From: Cladobotryum mycophilum
Taxonomy: Eukaryota > Ascomycota > Sordariomycetes > Hypocreales > Hypocreaceae
Direction: 5' to 3'
Length of the DNA: 64,000 bases
NCBI GenBank assembly: GCA_036429605.1
Contig: CM071589.1
Span: 4,650,001-4,714,000 of the forward strand
Notes under the pieces: model-generated
Database searches by the model: none
What the model was told of the DNA's origin: nothing
Seen by the model: only the letters and a program-made list of their open reading frames with translations
Part shown: positions 1 to 10,711 of the stretch, piece by piece
Layout of the letters: each line of letters starts with the position of its first letter
Numbering within the stretch: the first letter of the stretch is position 1
Translations under genes and position numbers: made by a program

Positions 1-515
1 CCTCGGATCATAACGTGTTTTGTTTTCAGGGGACGCTGGAGTTTTTTTTTTGGATTTGGATTTGGATTTGCATGGTAGATTTACTACTCTTGTGCGTTGG
101 GATGGTACACATGTATTAGATATAAGTTAATACCAAATTCAGAGACTATTTATTTATTTATCATGATGCTGTTCTACTACTATTATCTTGCTGCTTGATT
201 CTGAACAAGGTGGTGATGTATGCATGCATGGAAGTATGGAGTGTAGCATCACCATCAACCCATCAACCCCGCAAACCCCGCCATTAACCTAAAGCTCAGG
301 CCACCCTTTAATTAAAAAACAGCTGGAGCTTTCCATCAATTGGGCGAGTCCTAAATTCAGAATCCATCCTCGGTAACAATTGTCTGCAAGCTTTTTATAC
401 TTGTTAGCATCAAACATTGAAAGAAGCTCAATTCTCCTCTAAACTCTCTCTCTCTCTCTCTCTCTCTATCGAAATTGAACTTATACAAGCAACCAAAAAC
501 TAAAACCATCTCGCA
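1..515. other. Upstream region of the EBP-like gene
   Basis: No gene is visible. The stretch holds three copies of TTTGGA near 54-71 and a (CT)12 run at 444-467. The CT run is typical of the pyrimidine-rich leader found just before fungal start codons. The EBP-like start codon follows at 516. Confidence 0.6.
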
Positions 516-953
516 ATGGCTTCAGACACATCCTCCTCCCTCCCCCCGACCTCTTCGACCAAACCACAATCATCTCCCTCCTCTCCACCCTCGCCATCGT
601 CTTCGCTGCCTACGCCACCTCCCTCAAAGCCCTCCCCCGGTCCTCCCCCACCAACACCGCCTCGGGAGGCACCATACGCTTCCTCTTCATATGGCACCTC
701 TCCGACGCGCTCTGCCACTTCGCCCTTGAGGGCAGCTTCCTGTACCACTGCTTCTTCAGCTACGTGCCCGCCCGGGAGGCCGTCGACGTGGCGAACCTGT
801 TCCCCACGCCATATAATTTCCTGGGGTGGGAGGACCAGAGGATCTATGGGCCGCAGAGCGGTGGGGGAAACCCGTTTGCGCAGTTGTGGATGGTGTATGC
901 TAGGGCGGATAAGAGGTGGGCGGGTGTTGACTTGGTGAGTTGAAGACATCTTT

Positions 954-993
<40 letters not shown>

Positions 994-1414
994 TTCTTCC
1001 TTCTCCTTTCTCTCCTTCTTCTTCCCCCTCTTCTTCTTTCCTCTTTTTCCAAAGAACTATCGCTAACAAACCTGATGTTTCATACAGGGCGTTGTCAGTC
1101 TCGAGCTCCTAACCGTCTTCTTTGACGGCCCCCTAGCCTGCTACATCTGCTACCTCCTCGCAAAGCAGAACCCCAAGGCCAGCATCTGGATGATCGTCCT
1201 CGCCACCGCCGAGCTCTACGGGGGGTTCATGACCTTTTGCCCCGAGTGGCTGACGGGCAACATCAACCTGGACGGGAGCAACTTCATGTACATGTGGGTG
1301 TACCTCGTCTTCTTCAACATGCTCTGGGTCTTTATCCCATTGTACACCGTTTATTACGCCGTCAACGACATTTCCAACGCATTTGCTGTGCGTCAGGCGA
1401 AGAAGAATCTGTAA
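516..1414 (+). CDS. EBP/EXPERA-domain protein (sterol delta8-delta7 isomerase-like), frame break near start
   Basis: Exons 516-934 and 1088-1414, with a GTGAGT...ACAG intron, give about 248 residues. The product is a polytopic ER membrane protein of the emopamil-binding (EBP) family. That family isomerises the delta8 double bond of sterol intermediates; fungi normally use the unrelated ERG2 for this step, so the substrate here is open. Visible family marks are HFALEG, carrying the His and Glu that match human H76 and E80 (about residues 68 and 72), SLELLT carrying a Glu in the place of E122 (about 146), LYGGFMTF, and YMWVYLVFFNMLW near the C-terminus. The loop between the second and third catalytic positions is about 30 residues longer than in human EBP. 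The body lies in a different frame from the only upstream ATG (516). One extra C in the six-C run at 542-547 joins them. There is no GT for a splice donor between 421 and 548, so an intron cannot explain the shift. The family call is firm; the enzyme activity is inferred. Confidence 0.85.
957..990 (+). repeat. (AG)17 microsatellite inside the EBP-like intron
   Basis: An uninterrupted AG dinucleotide run fills about a fifth of the 153-base intron (935-1087). It is followed by a T/C-rich tract leading to the acceptor. The length probably varies among strains. Confidence 0.95.
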
Positions 1415-1989
1415 GAAAAAAAAGATATGTTGGATAAAAGGCGGGGGTGATACTATGGATTTGGGACGACGTCATGTCTGTAATCTGCTGGATGGAAGAG
1501 ACTTGAATTCATGATATACCATGTAACAGGCAAAAGTGCAGGTATGTGTGCAGTTATGTGAATACAGGCGTTTATTACCCCATCGCACCATTATTGTAGA
1601 ATCAATCTCGTGATTTTAGGATATGGACATGCAGATGTACATACATTTTTGGAGGCATCTTGGATTTGGCATATATGAGGAAATCCACAGTGCAACTTTA
1701 CAAGATTTAAGCCTGTTGTATTTGTTCATCAACTTAGCCATTGGAAATATAAATGAAGCTTTCCAGAAAGGATTAAGCCAGTTGTATAGATTTTCTGGCT
1801 TAAACAGCTCCTTGAGGTCACGGTCACAGTCATGATGGCACGGAGTGAACAAATTACGGTACCGATTTTATTGAACTATGAAAGGGTATTCATGACTCTC
1901 CAAAAGAAGAGCTTGGTTCCAACCAGAAGCAAGGTGTACTCATTGTTCCATCACCCTCCTCCGCTCACAGCTCTGTTTGTTGAGACAGC
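1415..1989. other. Tail-to-tail intergenic region (EBP-like / grg-1)
   Basis: This is the shared 3' region of two convergent genes and no coding sequence is seen. It contains a perfect 9-bp inverted repeat, TTAAGCCAG at 1773-1781 and CTGGCTTAA at 1795-1803, with a 13-base loop. A further near-copy of the left arm (TTAAGCCTGTTGTAT) starts near 1707. Confidence 0.6.
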
Positions 1990-2275
1990 TTAGATCTGCT
2001 GCTTGTGGGCCTCGCCCTTGGCATCATGCTTGGACTCGTTGACCTTGTCGCCAATAGCGTCCTTGGCGGCTCCGGCACTATTTGGGAGGAGCGAGTTAGT
2101 CAAATGCAATCAATCGCTGGGAGGAAGATGGAGTGGAGAGAGGGGGATCGTACCGAGTGCCAAGGTCGGCATCAGAGTCCTTGGCGACCTGCTTGTTGGT
2201 CTCCTTGGAGGTGGTGGAGGTAGCCTTCTGGGCCTGCTCAGAGAGGTAGTTGGCGCCTTGCTTGAGGGACTCCAT
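1990..2275 (-). CDS. grg-1: Glucose-repressible / clock-controlled small protein (Grg1/Ccg-1 homologue)
   Basis: Complement exons 2154-2275 and 1990-2077 give 69 residues, close to Neurospora Grg1 (71). The protein starts MESLKQGANYLSEQ, then has the ATSTTSKETNK stretch and KDAIGDKVNESKHDAK, all characteristic of this family. It is a small, hydrophilic, Lys/Ala-rich, probably disordered helical protein with LEA-like character. In Neurospora it is strongly induced by glucose starvation, stress and the circadian clock; its biochemical role is unknown. The intron splits an Arg codon (CG^T) with a GTACGA donor and an AATAG acceptor. The leader is CT- and CA-rich, with a TATA-like element about 145 bases upstream of the ATG, fitting a highly expressed gene. 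Confidence 0.93.
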
Positions 2276-2416
2276 TGTGATGGGTTTGGTTGGTTGGTAG
2301 GCTTGAAAGTTTGAAGTTGAAAGTTGATTGACTGAAGGTTGTTGTTCTTGAGGATTGAGTGTGTGTGTGATGATGATGGAAAAGAGAAGAGGGTGTGAAG
2401 GTGGGAGAGGGCGAGA

Positions 2417-2425
2417 CTTAAATAG
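2417..2425 (-). promoter_or_regulatory. TATA-like element of the grg-1 homologue
   Basis: On the minus strand the sequence is CTATTTAAG, about 145 bases upstream of the start codon. It is followed by a pyrimidine-rich stretch and a CA-rich leader. Strong TATA boxes are unusual in fungi and fit an inducible gene; the role is inferred from position. Confidence 0.5.
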
Positions 2426-4542
2426 ACCTCGAGAGAGCCTTTGCTCGCTAAGAATAGCAAGTGTTGTTGGTATTCAACCTTCTGCAAACAATCATGTGAA
2501 TCATGATGTGTCGTCATAGAGTACGCATGTTGCCGATTGACCGGTCAGTTCAGTCCAGCAACAAGGCATTGGCAAAGGGCAAAAGGCAAGGCGAGCTGGC
2601 ATGCTGGTATGTTGGTATGTCATTCCTCGAGAGCTGACCTGCCCGCCTATCATCGGATGGGACCGTAGCGATCCATCAAAAGCTAAAGGGGGAGCAATTG
2701 ATAGGTCAGGAACATTCCCTACGAATCTTTGCAAGTGCCGCTCACTTGATCTGCCAAGCAAACGTGGAGCGGAGAAGCTTACACAGGAGTTTGAATGCTG
2801 GGTTTGGGGAGGAACTGCTGGAGTGTGAGAAGAGAGCTTACACGAAACCGTTGAACGGTGACATCATGGCAGTTATGTTGGAACGTCACAAGCGTGCAGA
2901 GTTTGTTTGTGACGCCAAAAAAAAAGGCTGAAAGATACTTGTAAAATGTACATGTATTTACTACAGTAACTACTATACTTTTAAAAATAAAACTAAAATA
3001 AAAGTCTTTTTGTTGTAGTTGATTTGATATTTTGTTCATATTCATGACTACTCAATGGATCGACAAAAACATCGACTGCTGATCCAAGACATCCAGACAG
3101 TTGCCAAAATGCAACGCTTTGGCTTTTTCCCCTGGCGCCACATGTGGCAAACCCGCCCTCAACTAAAACGCGGGGCGGTGCATGACGCATGAGTGGCATA
3201 ATGACAGTGACGTCCTTGACTTTTGTATTATTTCCTGCAAGAGCCATTGGTAACTCGTACTGTACGGAGCGAAAATCAAGATCAAAAGAAAAAAGTGGAA
3301 ACGTGGCGGAGGTATCGCTCCGTCGCTAAACTTGGGGGGGGGACACTTGCTCCCCTTGAGCCTTGCTTTTGCATGCCCATGTTAACCAACGCCATCAGAA
3401 TGCAGGTTTTTACCCTGGGTTGTTCTATTTGAAATGTTACCAAATCATGACGCACTTGAGAAGGTTTAATTGTCATGTGCTGGCCGTGCTGGCAATGCTG
3501 GCAATGCGGCCTCGACAATGATGACGACTCCATTTCGTTTGCACTTTCTTTGCTCTTTCTCGATGAGGATGATGGTTGGAGGAAACGGCAATGGCCGGAT
3601 TCATTGCTTCTTGCTTAATACTACTCTGTATTCTCGGTCTAATAAACCGCGTCACGCAGGGAGAAAAGAAACACCGAGTTAGGTAGAACTTGTGGTACCT
3701 TGCGGTATAATGCAGGTAATGAATAATGCCATTAATAACAAAAGTTGGAAATGGAAAGCGATGAAGATGAGAGAAACCACTAGAAACAAGAGGAATCGTC
3801 AGAAATTAAAAGAAACTATAGGTACAAATCCTACGTTTCTGGTGCTAATCCTCCATCTCTTGTGCGGGTAGCAAGTACCTCTAGAGCTTGTCCAAACTTG
3901 GCTGTATTCAAGCATTAATGGGTGCCCAAGACTTCTAACTACTACAATCTCTCTCACCTCTTACTCCAGCACCCGTTCATAGACAACGACATGACTTCTT
4001 GTTTCAAGCGTCATTGATGTCATGGTGGCTTCTTTGAGTCTTTCTTTTCTTTCGCTAAGCTATGTGTGTTCCACACTCTTAGCAATACCATCAAGAAATT
4101 GCCCCCTGGTGCTGGAGCGCACAAGATAAGACAGATTTGGTCCTGTGAAAACTGTATGGTGTCGAGTATAGGTAAGTAAATGCTCACTGGTGTGGTGGAA
4201 AGATGGCTCGTATAGCATATAAATGCACCGACATTGTAAAGGCTGTGATTTAGCAATGGCTGATATGGCCTATCTTATCATCGTTCACAGGAACCTTGGT
4301 GTTTAACCCCTTTTCTGTCCTTTCCTCTGATGGGGTTATCTAACATAAACTTCAATTTAGTTGGAATGGTTGGAGTGCTGACAACTCAAATCTCTTGCTA
4401 TAGATGGCGAGTAAACGATCTACCTGGTACCTATACAAGAAAAGTGAATACAGTGCCTTAGGTATTGTCAATCTGATTTTATGTCAGTCTTTTCTTTTAG
4501 GTACTTGGGCTCGACATGTTTCATCACTGAGCTGATGACAAG

Positions 4543-4634
4543 TAGTCTGTCATACGTGACGGCGGCTGGGCACCGTTGAGCAATGAGGGGTCGCTCTTCA
4601 CTTGCCAGGACCGCAAGTCACGTATGACAGACTA
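4543..4634. repeat. 92-bp inverted-repeat element with TA ends
   Basis: A perfect 18-base inverted repeat has its left arm at 4543-4560 (TAGTCTGTCATACGTGAC) and its right arm at 4617-4634. Pairing can continue inward: GCGGCTGG (4562-4569) matches CCAG plus CCGC (4605-4608, 4611-4614) with a two-base bulge. Both outer ends are TA, so it can be read as a short non-autonomous Tc1/mariner-like element (MITE) of 88 bp between TA duplications. It can equally be read as the DNA of a hairpin RNA such as a fungal milRNA precursor. No coding capacity is present. Confidence 0.6.
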
Positions 4635-6576
4635 CCTAGGTAGTACCTGCCGTCAACTCAGCGATGGACAGGTCGAATACGCCAATTCTAGAATACGAGT
4701 CTTGCTAGTCTTCGCACAAACCATCATCTTGGATCAGTTTCCGTCTTTTCCTTTGGTCGGCAATGTATTTACCTTTCCCGACTGCGGCATCTCAGGCCGG
4801 CATCTCAGGCCCCAGGTACCATCGACATCGACAGACTACGCACGACCCAGAGGCGATGCTCACGTTAGTCTTGGAACTGGGAGATGGGCTAAGAAACTCG
4901 GCCAACACTCGAAACCTCTTTCTGCCTTGTTTGGGGTAAACAGCATGAGGCGGACATCTACCGAACTTGAGAACCAGATACCATGTTGGTTGGATGAACG
5001 GTTGCGACTTCATTCCGAGAGTTGATGCCCAGCGAGAGAGGGACAACATCTGAGGGGCAACAGAGGAGTGTTGGATGACTACGATTTGTAGTTGGGAGCA
5101 GGCAATGGGTGGACACGACTCGCGAACGAGACTTGCAAGTTGTCAACAACAAACAAACAACAAAATATCCGTGAACCAAGGAACGAAAAAGAAAGCATGA
5201 TGCGCCTTGTCGTCGTAATCGAGACCGGACACTATGAGCCACAATCCATTGTCCTTACGGTATGAACACAAAGACAAGAGGGAAACTTCGTGGAGAGATA
5301 CAAGTCTCGATGACCCGGAACAATGTCTTGCAGGCGCCACATGCATCAGGGGTTCGTGACAAAAGTCATCTAGACCATGTCTGGCATAGCGCCCTTGAAC
5401 GCACAAACATTTGCCATTGGAACTTTTTTGGGGTCCGATCGGCTCCTCCAACGTTTGTCCAGGCATCTCCAACTAACATCAACCTCCTGAGTTTCGAAAT
5501 CCGAGTCTGTTGCAAGTCTGATTCAAGCCAACCGCCACGAAAGTGGATGCTGCAAGAATTTTCTGCGAGTGAGAAACATGATTCCAAGATATTTGCAGCT
5601 TGCAGTCGGAGAAACTACCGCTTCAATGCAAGCCACGCTTCTGGTTGATGGGTTCTTTTGGCCACGTTAAAGAGGGGTTCATTTGTTCCCCCTACGCGAA
5701 CATGACTCCATCCCTCCCAACAATAACAAACACGCGGCTGATCCTCTCTGTAATTGGAGAACCGGGAAGAAAATGATGACACGGCAAGTGCCTGTCTATT
5801 GGATCAAAGGGGAAAAAAGAAGGTTTTTTAATCAATCCTAGACCAATCGGCATCTCCAAACACCATGAAACGGGTAGAAAGAAGCAATCCGCAGGAGGGT
5901 CGAGGCGTTAGCCCACCATACTAGCCGTCGTGGTGTGTGCAACTTTGCGGCTCCCGGCCCCTGGACCCAAGCACCAAGGGACGGCGTCAACCCTAACTGT
6001 TGATACATACGTTTACTCGTTTGCTAATCGGGCTCGGATGCCCTTGCTGTCCCGCATGATCGGATCTCCGGTTCCCGAAGTTCTTATGCCCCTCTCGCCG
6101 TCTAGTCGTGGTCCCTATCTTTGAAGCAAGTCGTTGTCTGTCGTGTCTTTGCCTGCTTTTTATGTCGCTCCTTGCCACTTTTACTCGCTCTGGCAGCGAT
6201 CTTTGGTTCCAGTCTGGACATAGTCTCTCATTCCCTCTTTTCGTCGTCACTCGTTTCCATTCTTAGTCGTCAGCACGACTGATCCCACAGGTGTTGGGGT
6301 TCGTTCTGTCTGCGATTATCCTGCTTGAAGATGTGCAGATCTTGTCACTCGGAGACCAATCTCTAGTTGACTCATTCGTTCCTTTCTGCCACTACCTTGT
6401 CTGACCTAAAAGAGCTTGCCCCGATCCCAACCTTTCAACCTACATTACCGAGTCGACACCTGGAGGGGCCCGATGGAGTAAACTTAGCCAATGTTGATGT
6501 AACATCTGGTTCAACTAGGGCCCCGGAATTTCTGCCCAGATCGACGAGTGATCCAAGGGGATAAGATAAGAGAAAT

Positions 6577-8634
6577 ATGAGCAACAGTGTTTGGATCCAG
6601 CTGGGGCCTCAAGATGGAGGAATCTTGGCTAGGCCATCGAGCGGTGGACTTGACGAGTTTTTCTTTACCGCAAATTCGTCCATGTCTACTATCAACCAAC
6701 TCCGACTCGCCGCCTCCAAGACAGTACAATCTACCTCTATAGCTCTCTCAAGCTTCAATGTTCTCGTGGCTATTGCAACTGCAGTGGTAATCTCTTGGGA
6801 TTGTTACATGGGAGCAAAAGTTAGAGATTCGGATTTTAGGCTTCGGTATGAACTCTACAGGGCCCTATCAATCGAGAAATCTGGCTAACCTTTGTGCTAG
6901 ATCATCATGGCGAACCATCGTCGGTGGCACGGATATCTTCCCTCTCGTCTTGTCGCTCGGTATTGTGGTCCAGGGAGTCATATTCATCGTTGTCCAGGCT
7001 AGCGGATTCGGCGGACCATTGATGTCAAATTGTGCTTCAAACTCTCGAGCCATGCTTCCGGGTACGTAACGGAAATCCCGAAATGCTCTTACAGATTCTA
7101 ATCGTCCATAGCCCTTTTCATCGTCCCATATCTCCACCTTGTTTTCGGATTGGAGTCTACCTTTCAGGCCGTGAGGCGACAGCCATTCCCAAAGCAGTCC
7201 AAATGGACCTCATTGATATGCCTCATAGTTGTAATTGCGGGCTTGGTTGGAGCTCATGTGGTTACCCGAGTGAACCAGCCCCTCAGCATTTGCATCGCTT
7301 CCCTCTTTTGGTTTCTGCAATCTTGGGGCTATGGATGCTTCATCGTCTTACTTGTCATCACTGTGATTTTGCTCCTCTGTGCCCTTATTATCCTTTTCCA
7401 GCTTCATCAAAGCTCTACGGGAGCTGCGGTCGAAAGGATGGCAGCTTCAAATATGGCGTACTACCTGTTCTTGGGCTCAATTTGGAACGTATGTTGGACC
7501 GACCACACTACTTTGTTAGAAGTACCGCTGACATGCTTATAGATCCCCGTCATCCCATTCTTTGCCAGTATCTCTTTCCAATACTCTCTAGACTTGTACA
7601 CAGTCCAAGTTCAGTCGGCAATAGCTGCCATGGTCGCAAACAATCTGTCTGGAATTGTCTTTGGCTTACTATATCTTTACTTGCGAACTAGCAGGCAACG
7701 CCAAAGCGCTCCAGGAAGTCTCATCAACCTCAAGAATCGAAGACCGACCGACAGCTTGAGAATGTGGGCACCCAGTCCTATTTTTGGCGCAATGATCAAG
7801 CAACCTATATCACCCCCAAAACTCCGCAAATCCCCTGATAGTAGTAGGAGGTCGTCAGTAATAGGACACGAGCAAGACGAACGCAACAAAACCTTCCAGC
7901 AAGCCCGAACGATGGTATTACCAAATGATCCTGCCCTCAAGGAGCTCAAGCTTTGTACCAAGGTCAAGATGGAGGAATCACAGAAACCCCGAACACCGGT
8001 AACTCCATCCCGAAAGGTACACAATCGCAAAGAATCCTACCGTCTGTTTCCGGCTCGAAAAGACAGTCTTGTTGATGCCAGCCCCACGGGTCTCTTCCCG
8101 GTTCAAGTTTACACCCCATCCATCACTGTTAAAGAGGCAGAAGAACAATACATGTTGCCGTTACCTCCAAGGATTCATGCTCCAGGATTTATTTCCCACC
8201 GCAGAGGGTCATCCACGTCACTGATTTCAAGTGCCACAGTGCAAATTGGGTTGAGAATGTCCAACATAAGCGAAACAACACGTTTGAACTCTCCCTATTT
8301 CCAGCAAAATACCAGCACAGTCTCCCTTTGCGAAAATACAGATTCCCCAATTGAGCCTTCATTTGTTGTTGAACCTCTCAACGTCGCCAAATCTACTGAA
8401 ACTCTGCGCAACGGGAAGAGAGCGCCTGTGAATTTAAACAAACCACATCCTCCTCTTCCTCCAACCCCAGATTTGAGAGGTGAATATAACAAAGAGGGCG
8501 AGGAGCAGTTCACTTTAAGTCCAGCGATATATAACCCATCAAGCGGTCCAGCAAAGACAGATCAAAGCATGGCGGCGTCCAACGTGTCGCTCTTAGGAGA
8601 TCGCTCCAATACAGAGACTACAGAGTGGATTTAG
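6577..8634 (+). CDS. Seven-transmembrane receptor-like protein with long cytosolic tail
   Basis: Exons 6577-6845, 6901-7061, 7112-7488 and 7543-8634 give 632 residues; all introns have GTATG/GTACG donors and YAG acceptors. I count seven hydrophobic helices in the first half: SIALSSFNVLVAIATAVV (about 50-72), IFPLVLSLGIVVQGVIFIV, ALFIVPYLHLVFGL, SLICLIVVIAGLVGAHVV, FIVLLVITVILLLCALIIL, NMAYYLFLGSIWN, and NNLSGIVFGLLYLYL (about 294-316). A hydrophilic tail of over 300 residues follows, rich in Ser, Pro and basic patches. A short N-terminal segment precedes helix 1. The topology resembles a fungal orphan GPCR, but I do not recognise a named class and see no ligand-binding signature. A second Met at residue 36 could be an alternative start. 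Confidence 0.75.
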
Positions 8635-9145
8635 AACAGTCTTGTAACGGAACAAAACAAACCGCCTTCAATTTGGGAGGCATTTATCGGCACGCAATTT
8701 CATCAGATATAGATACTCTGATGGAAAACTGGCAGGCCGATTTAGTAACGGTCTTTCGGTCATCGGATATCCCCAACATTTATATTCCCTTCTTGTCCCT
8801 CATTAACCCAAGTGGTCTTTTTACATTTTTGTATATTACTTTTATCTTTGAGGAGCCACCAGAGCTGTGGTTTTCTTCGACATTGTCGCTCGTTTATATC
8901 AACATGCCCATAGCACACTATAGCATCAACCTTTCAATCCGGGGATATTCACATAGATTATCTAGATGACTGTGAAGTAGGACCAGCCTGCCTGTACAAA
9001 TAGAATAAAGAGTTTAACCTTTTGGGTACTGCCAACACACGGCGATTGCGCGCAAAACCTGCTCATCCAACCCTTGACATGCAATAGATTCGTACATTAC
9101 TCTCGTATTCCTGCCATCTACCAGTGTATCGCTACAGCATGTCTA
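8635..9145. other. Tail-to-tail intergenic region
   Basis: This is the shared 3' region of the seven-helix gene and CAX4. It is AT-rich with no convincing coding sequence. Confidence 0.6.
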
Positions 9146-9935
9146 CTACGACACCTTCTTCAGTGCGGATGCCCCAAGTCTCTTTCTTTCCCACTTCTCC
9201 CAGCCCGCCTCAGACATGTCCTCCTCAACGACCAGATCCCTTATCCTAAACGCCCTCGCAAGAGGTGTCCCTATCCCCCACGCCAGCAACCCAGTCCGGC
9301 GCAAAATTTCGGTGAATACGAACCACACGACGGCGAAGGCGATTCCGGCCGAAACCCCGGCCGCGACCTGTCTCGCTGTATGGTAATTCAGGTATATCCG
9401 GCTCCAGGCCGTCGCGCCCGCAACGATCAGACCCGCAAGGCTCAGTCCCACCCGCTCCACGAATGACCACACTCCCGTGGTGAGGTACCACCCTCTGCTC
9501 TCCTTGGCGGGCTTGTGCCTCGCTAGCAGGAACAGCGCCATGGACAGGCTCCAGAAGGCGACGAACTGGGCGTGCGAGGAGGGCATGCCGTAGCCCTTGC
9601 CGTGGATGCGGCGCGGGCGCTCCTCCTTTATGAGCCGCTTCAGGGCGAAGTTTAGGGCCTCGCAGAGGAGCTGGCCGGCGAAGGCGAGGATGATTTCCGC
9701 CTCGCGGGTGGAGAAGATGAGGGTGGCGTAGACGACACATAGGGCCTGGGGGAGGAGGGCGAGGTATGCGCAGAAGAGGGAGAGGTAGTCTTCCGGGTCC
9801 TAGAAAGGGGGGTGGGTGATTAGATGACATTTATTGATAAGGCTGTGATAGGTGGGAAATAGGTTTGGGATGGGGATATTTTACATAGTAGACGTGGGTG
9901 ACGGAGAGGGAGGCGAGGGGAGTGTCGTCGCTCAT
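9146..9935 (-). CDS. CAX4: Dolichyl-diphosphatase (PAP2 superfamily)
   Basis: Complement exons 9885-9935 and 9146-9799 give 234 residues. The enzyme removes phosphate from dolichyl diphosphate on the luminal side of the ER, recycling the lipid carrier for N-glycosylation. The full PAP2 phosphatase signature is visible: K-x6-RP at residues 71-79, PSSH at 90-93, and SR-x5-H at 150-157 (SRIYLNYH) with the catalytic His. Hydrophobic segments on either side fit the usual four-helix membrane fold, and the length matches yeast Cax4/Cwh8 (239). The first exon is 51 bases (MSDDTPLASLSVTHVYY) and ends at a GTAAAA donor in phase 0. The gene is divergent from the RBR ligase gene. Confidence 0.93.
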
Positions 9936-10711
9936 GGTTGCGGATTTCGTTTTGGATTGGATGGATTGGCCTTTTGTTTGGTGGGCGTGTAGAGTTAAAA
10001 GAGGATGAAGAGGGCTTGAAAAGGACGCATTGCTAGGAGAAAGGAAGCGCCGATGTCAAGGCAAGGCCCTTCTGTGCCATATACAGCCACAGAACGTAAG
10101 TGTGTGATGCCCCCTCCAGGTCGTGATCGCAAGTTTGTGAATTGAAGTTTCTAAAATGAATGATTGTCACTAACAAGTATGTGCATGTGATGCCAATGGC
10201 GGGATGTTATTTGTGGCGCAACGCATGATGTGGCTTTATCATTGTGCTTCTCGCCACTGCCGCTGCCTACTGGCGAAAGTCGACAGTGTGGCGCAACCAA
10301 AAAAAACTGCGGAGCGTTTCCACTTTCCTCGCAGGCTGCTGGCCGGTGAAGAGTCATGAGGAAGGACGGAGAATCAACATCACGCCGCTTATGAAGGAGC
10401 TGGGATTATTTGGCTGCTGGAGTGTAGCGTGAAGGAAAATTACATGCATCACATCAAGACGCATCCATCACCAATTCGGAGGACATTTTAAGCTGCCTCT
10501 GTGTTGAAGAAGCCACGCCAAAGTCGTCATTATCAATTCACTGGTTCGACGAACATGACAAACACGGTTCTTTGATATTCGGTCACGATATTTCCCCCTT
10601 TTCGCCTCATTCTTGCAGCAGCGTTTCTTTACAACTCGTCACTTTTCGTTCTTTCTTCTGCATCTTTTTGTTCGTCGGGCGGAATGGTCTACCGTCAGCT
10701 TCATCACAGAA
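9936..10711. promoter_or_regulatory. Divergent promoter region, CAX4 / RBR ligase
   Basis: A 776-base region separates two start codons pointing outward. It is non-coding, and the last 150 bases are the T/C-rich leader of the RBR gene. I recognise no specific operator. Confidence 0.5.

Larger units (their letters stand above)
2276..6576. other. 4.3-kb intergenic region
   Basis: I see no credible gene: open frames are short, show no recognisable motifs and overlap on both strands. The left part is the grg-1 promoter. An inverted-repeat element lies at 4543-4634. The right part, roughly 5.9-6.57 kb, is the promoter and leader of the seven-helix protein gene. Confidence 0.6.

Noticed and set aside
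500..949. Open frames in other registers over the EBP-like first exon
   Set aside because: They are Pro/Ser/Gly-rich shadows; the third frame carries the EXPERA-domain motifs.
4576..5025. 149-codon open frame next to the inverted-repeat element
   Set aside because: It begins inside the element, has no motif or compositional sign of coding, and overlaps equally open frames on the other strand.
8625..8969. Open frame after the seven-helix gene
   Set aside because: It overlaps the stop of the gene in another frame and lacks motifs; it is probably 3' untranslated sequence.
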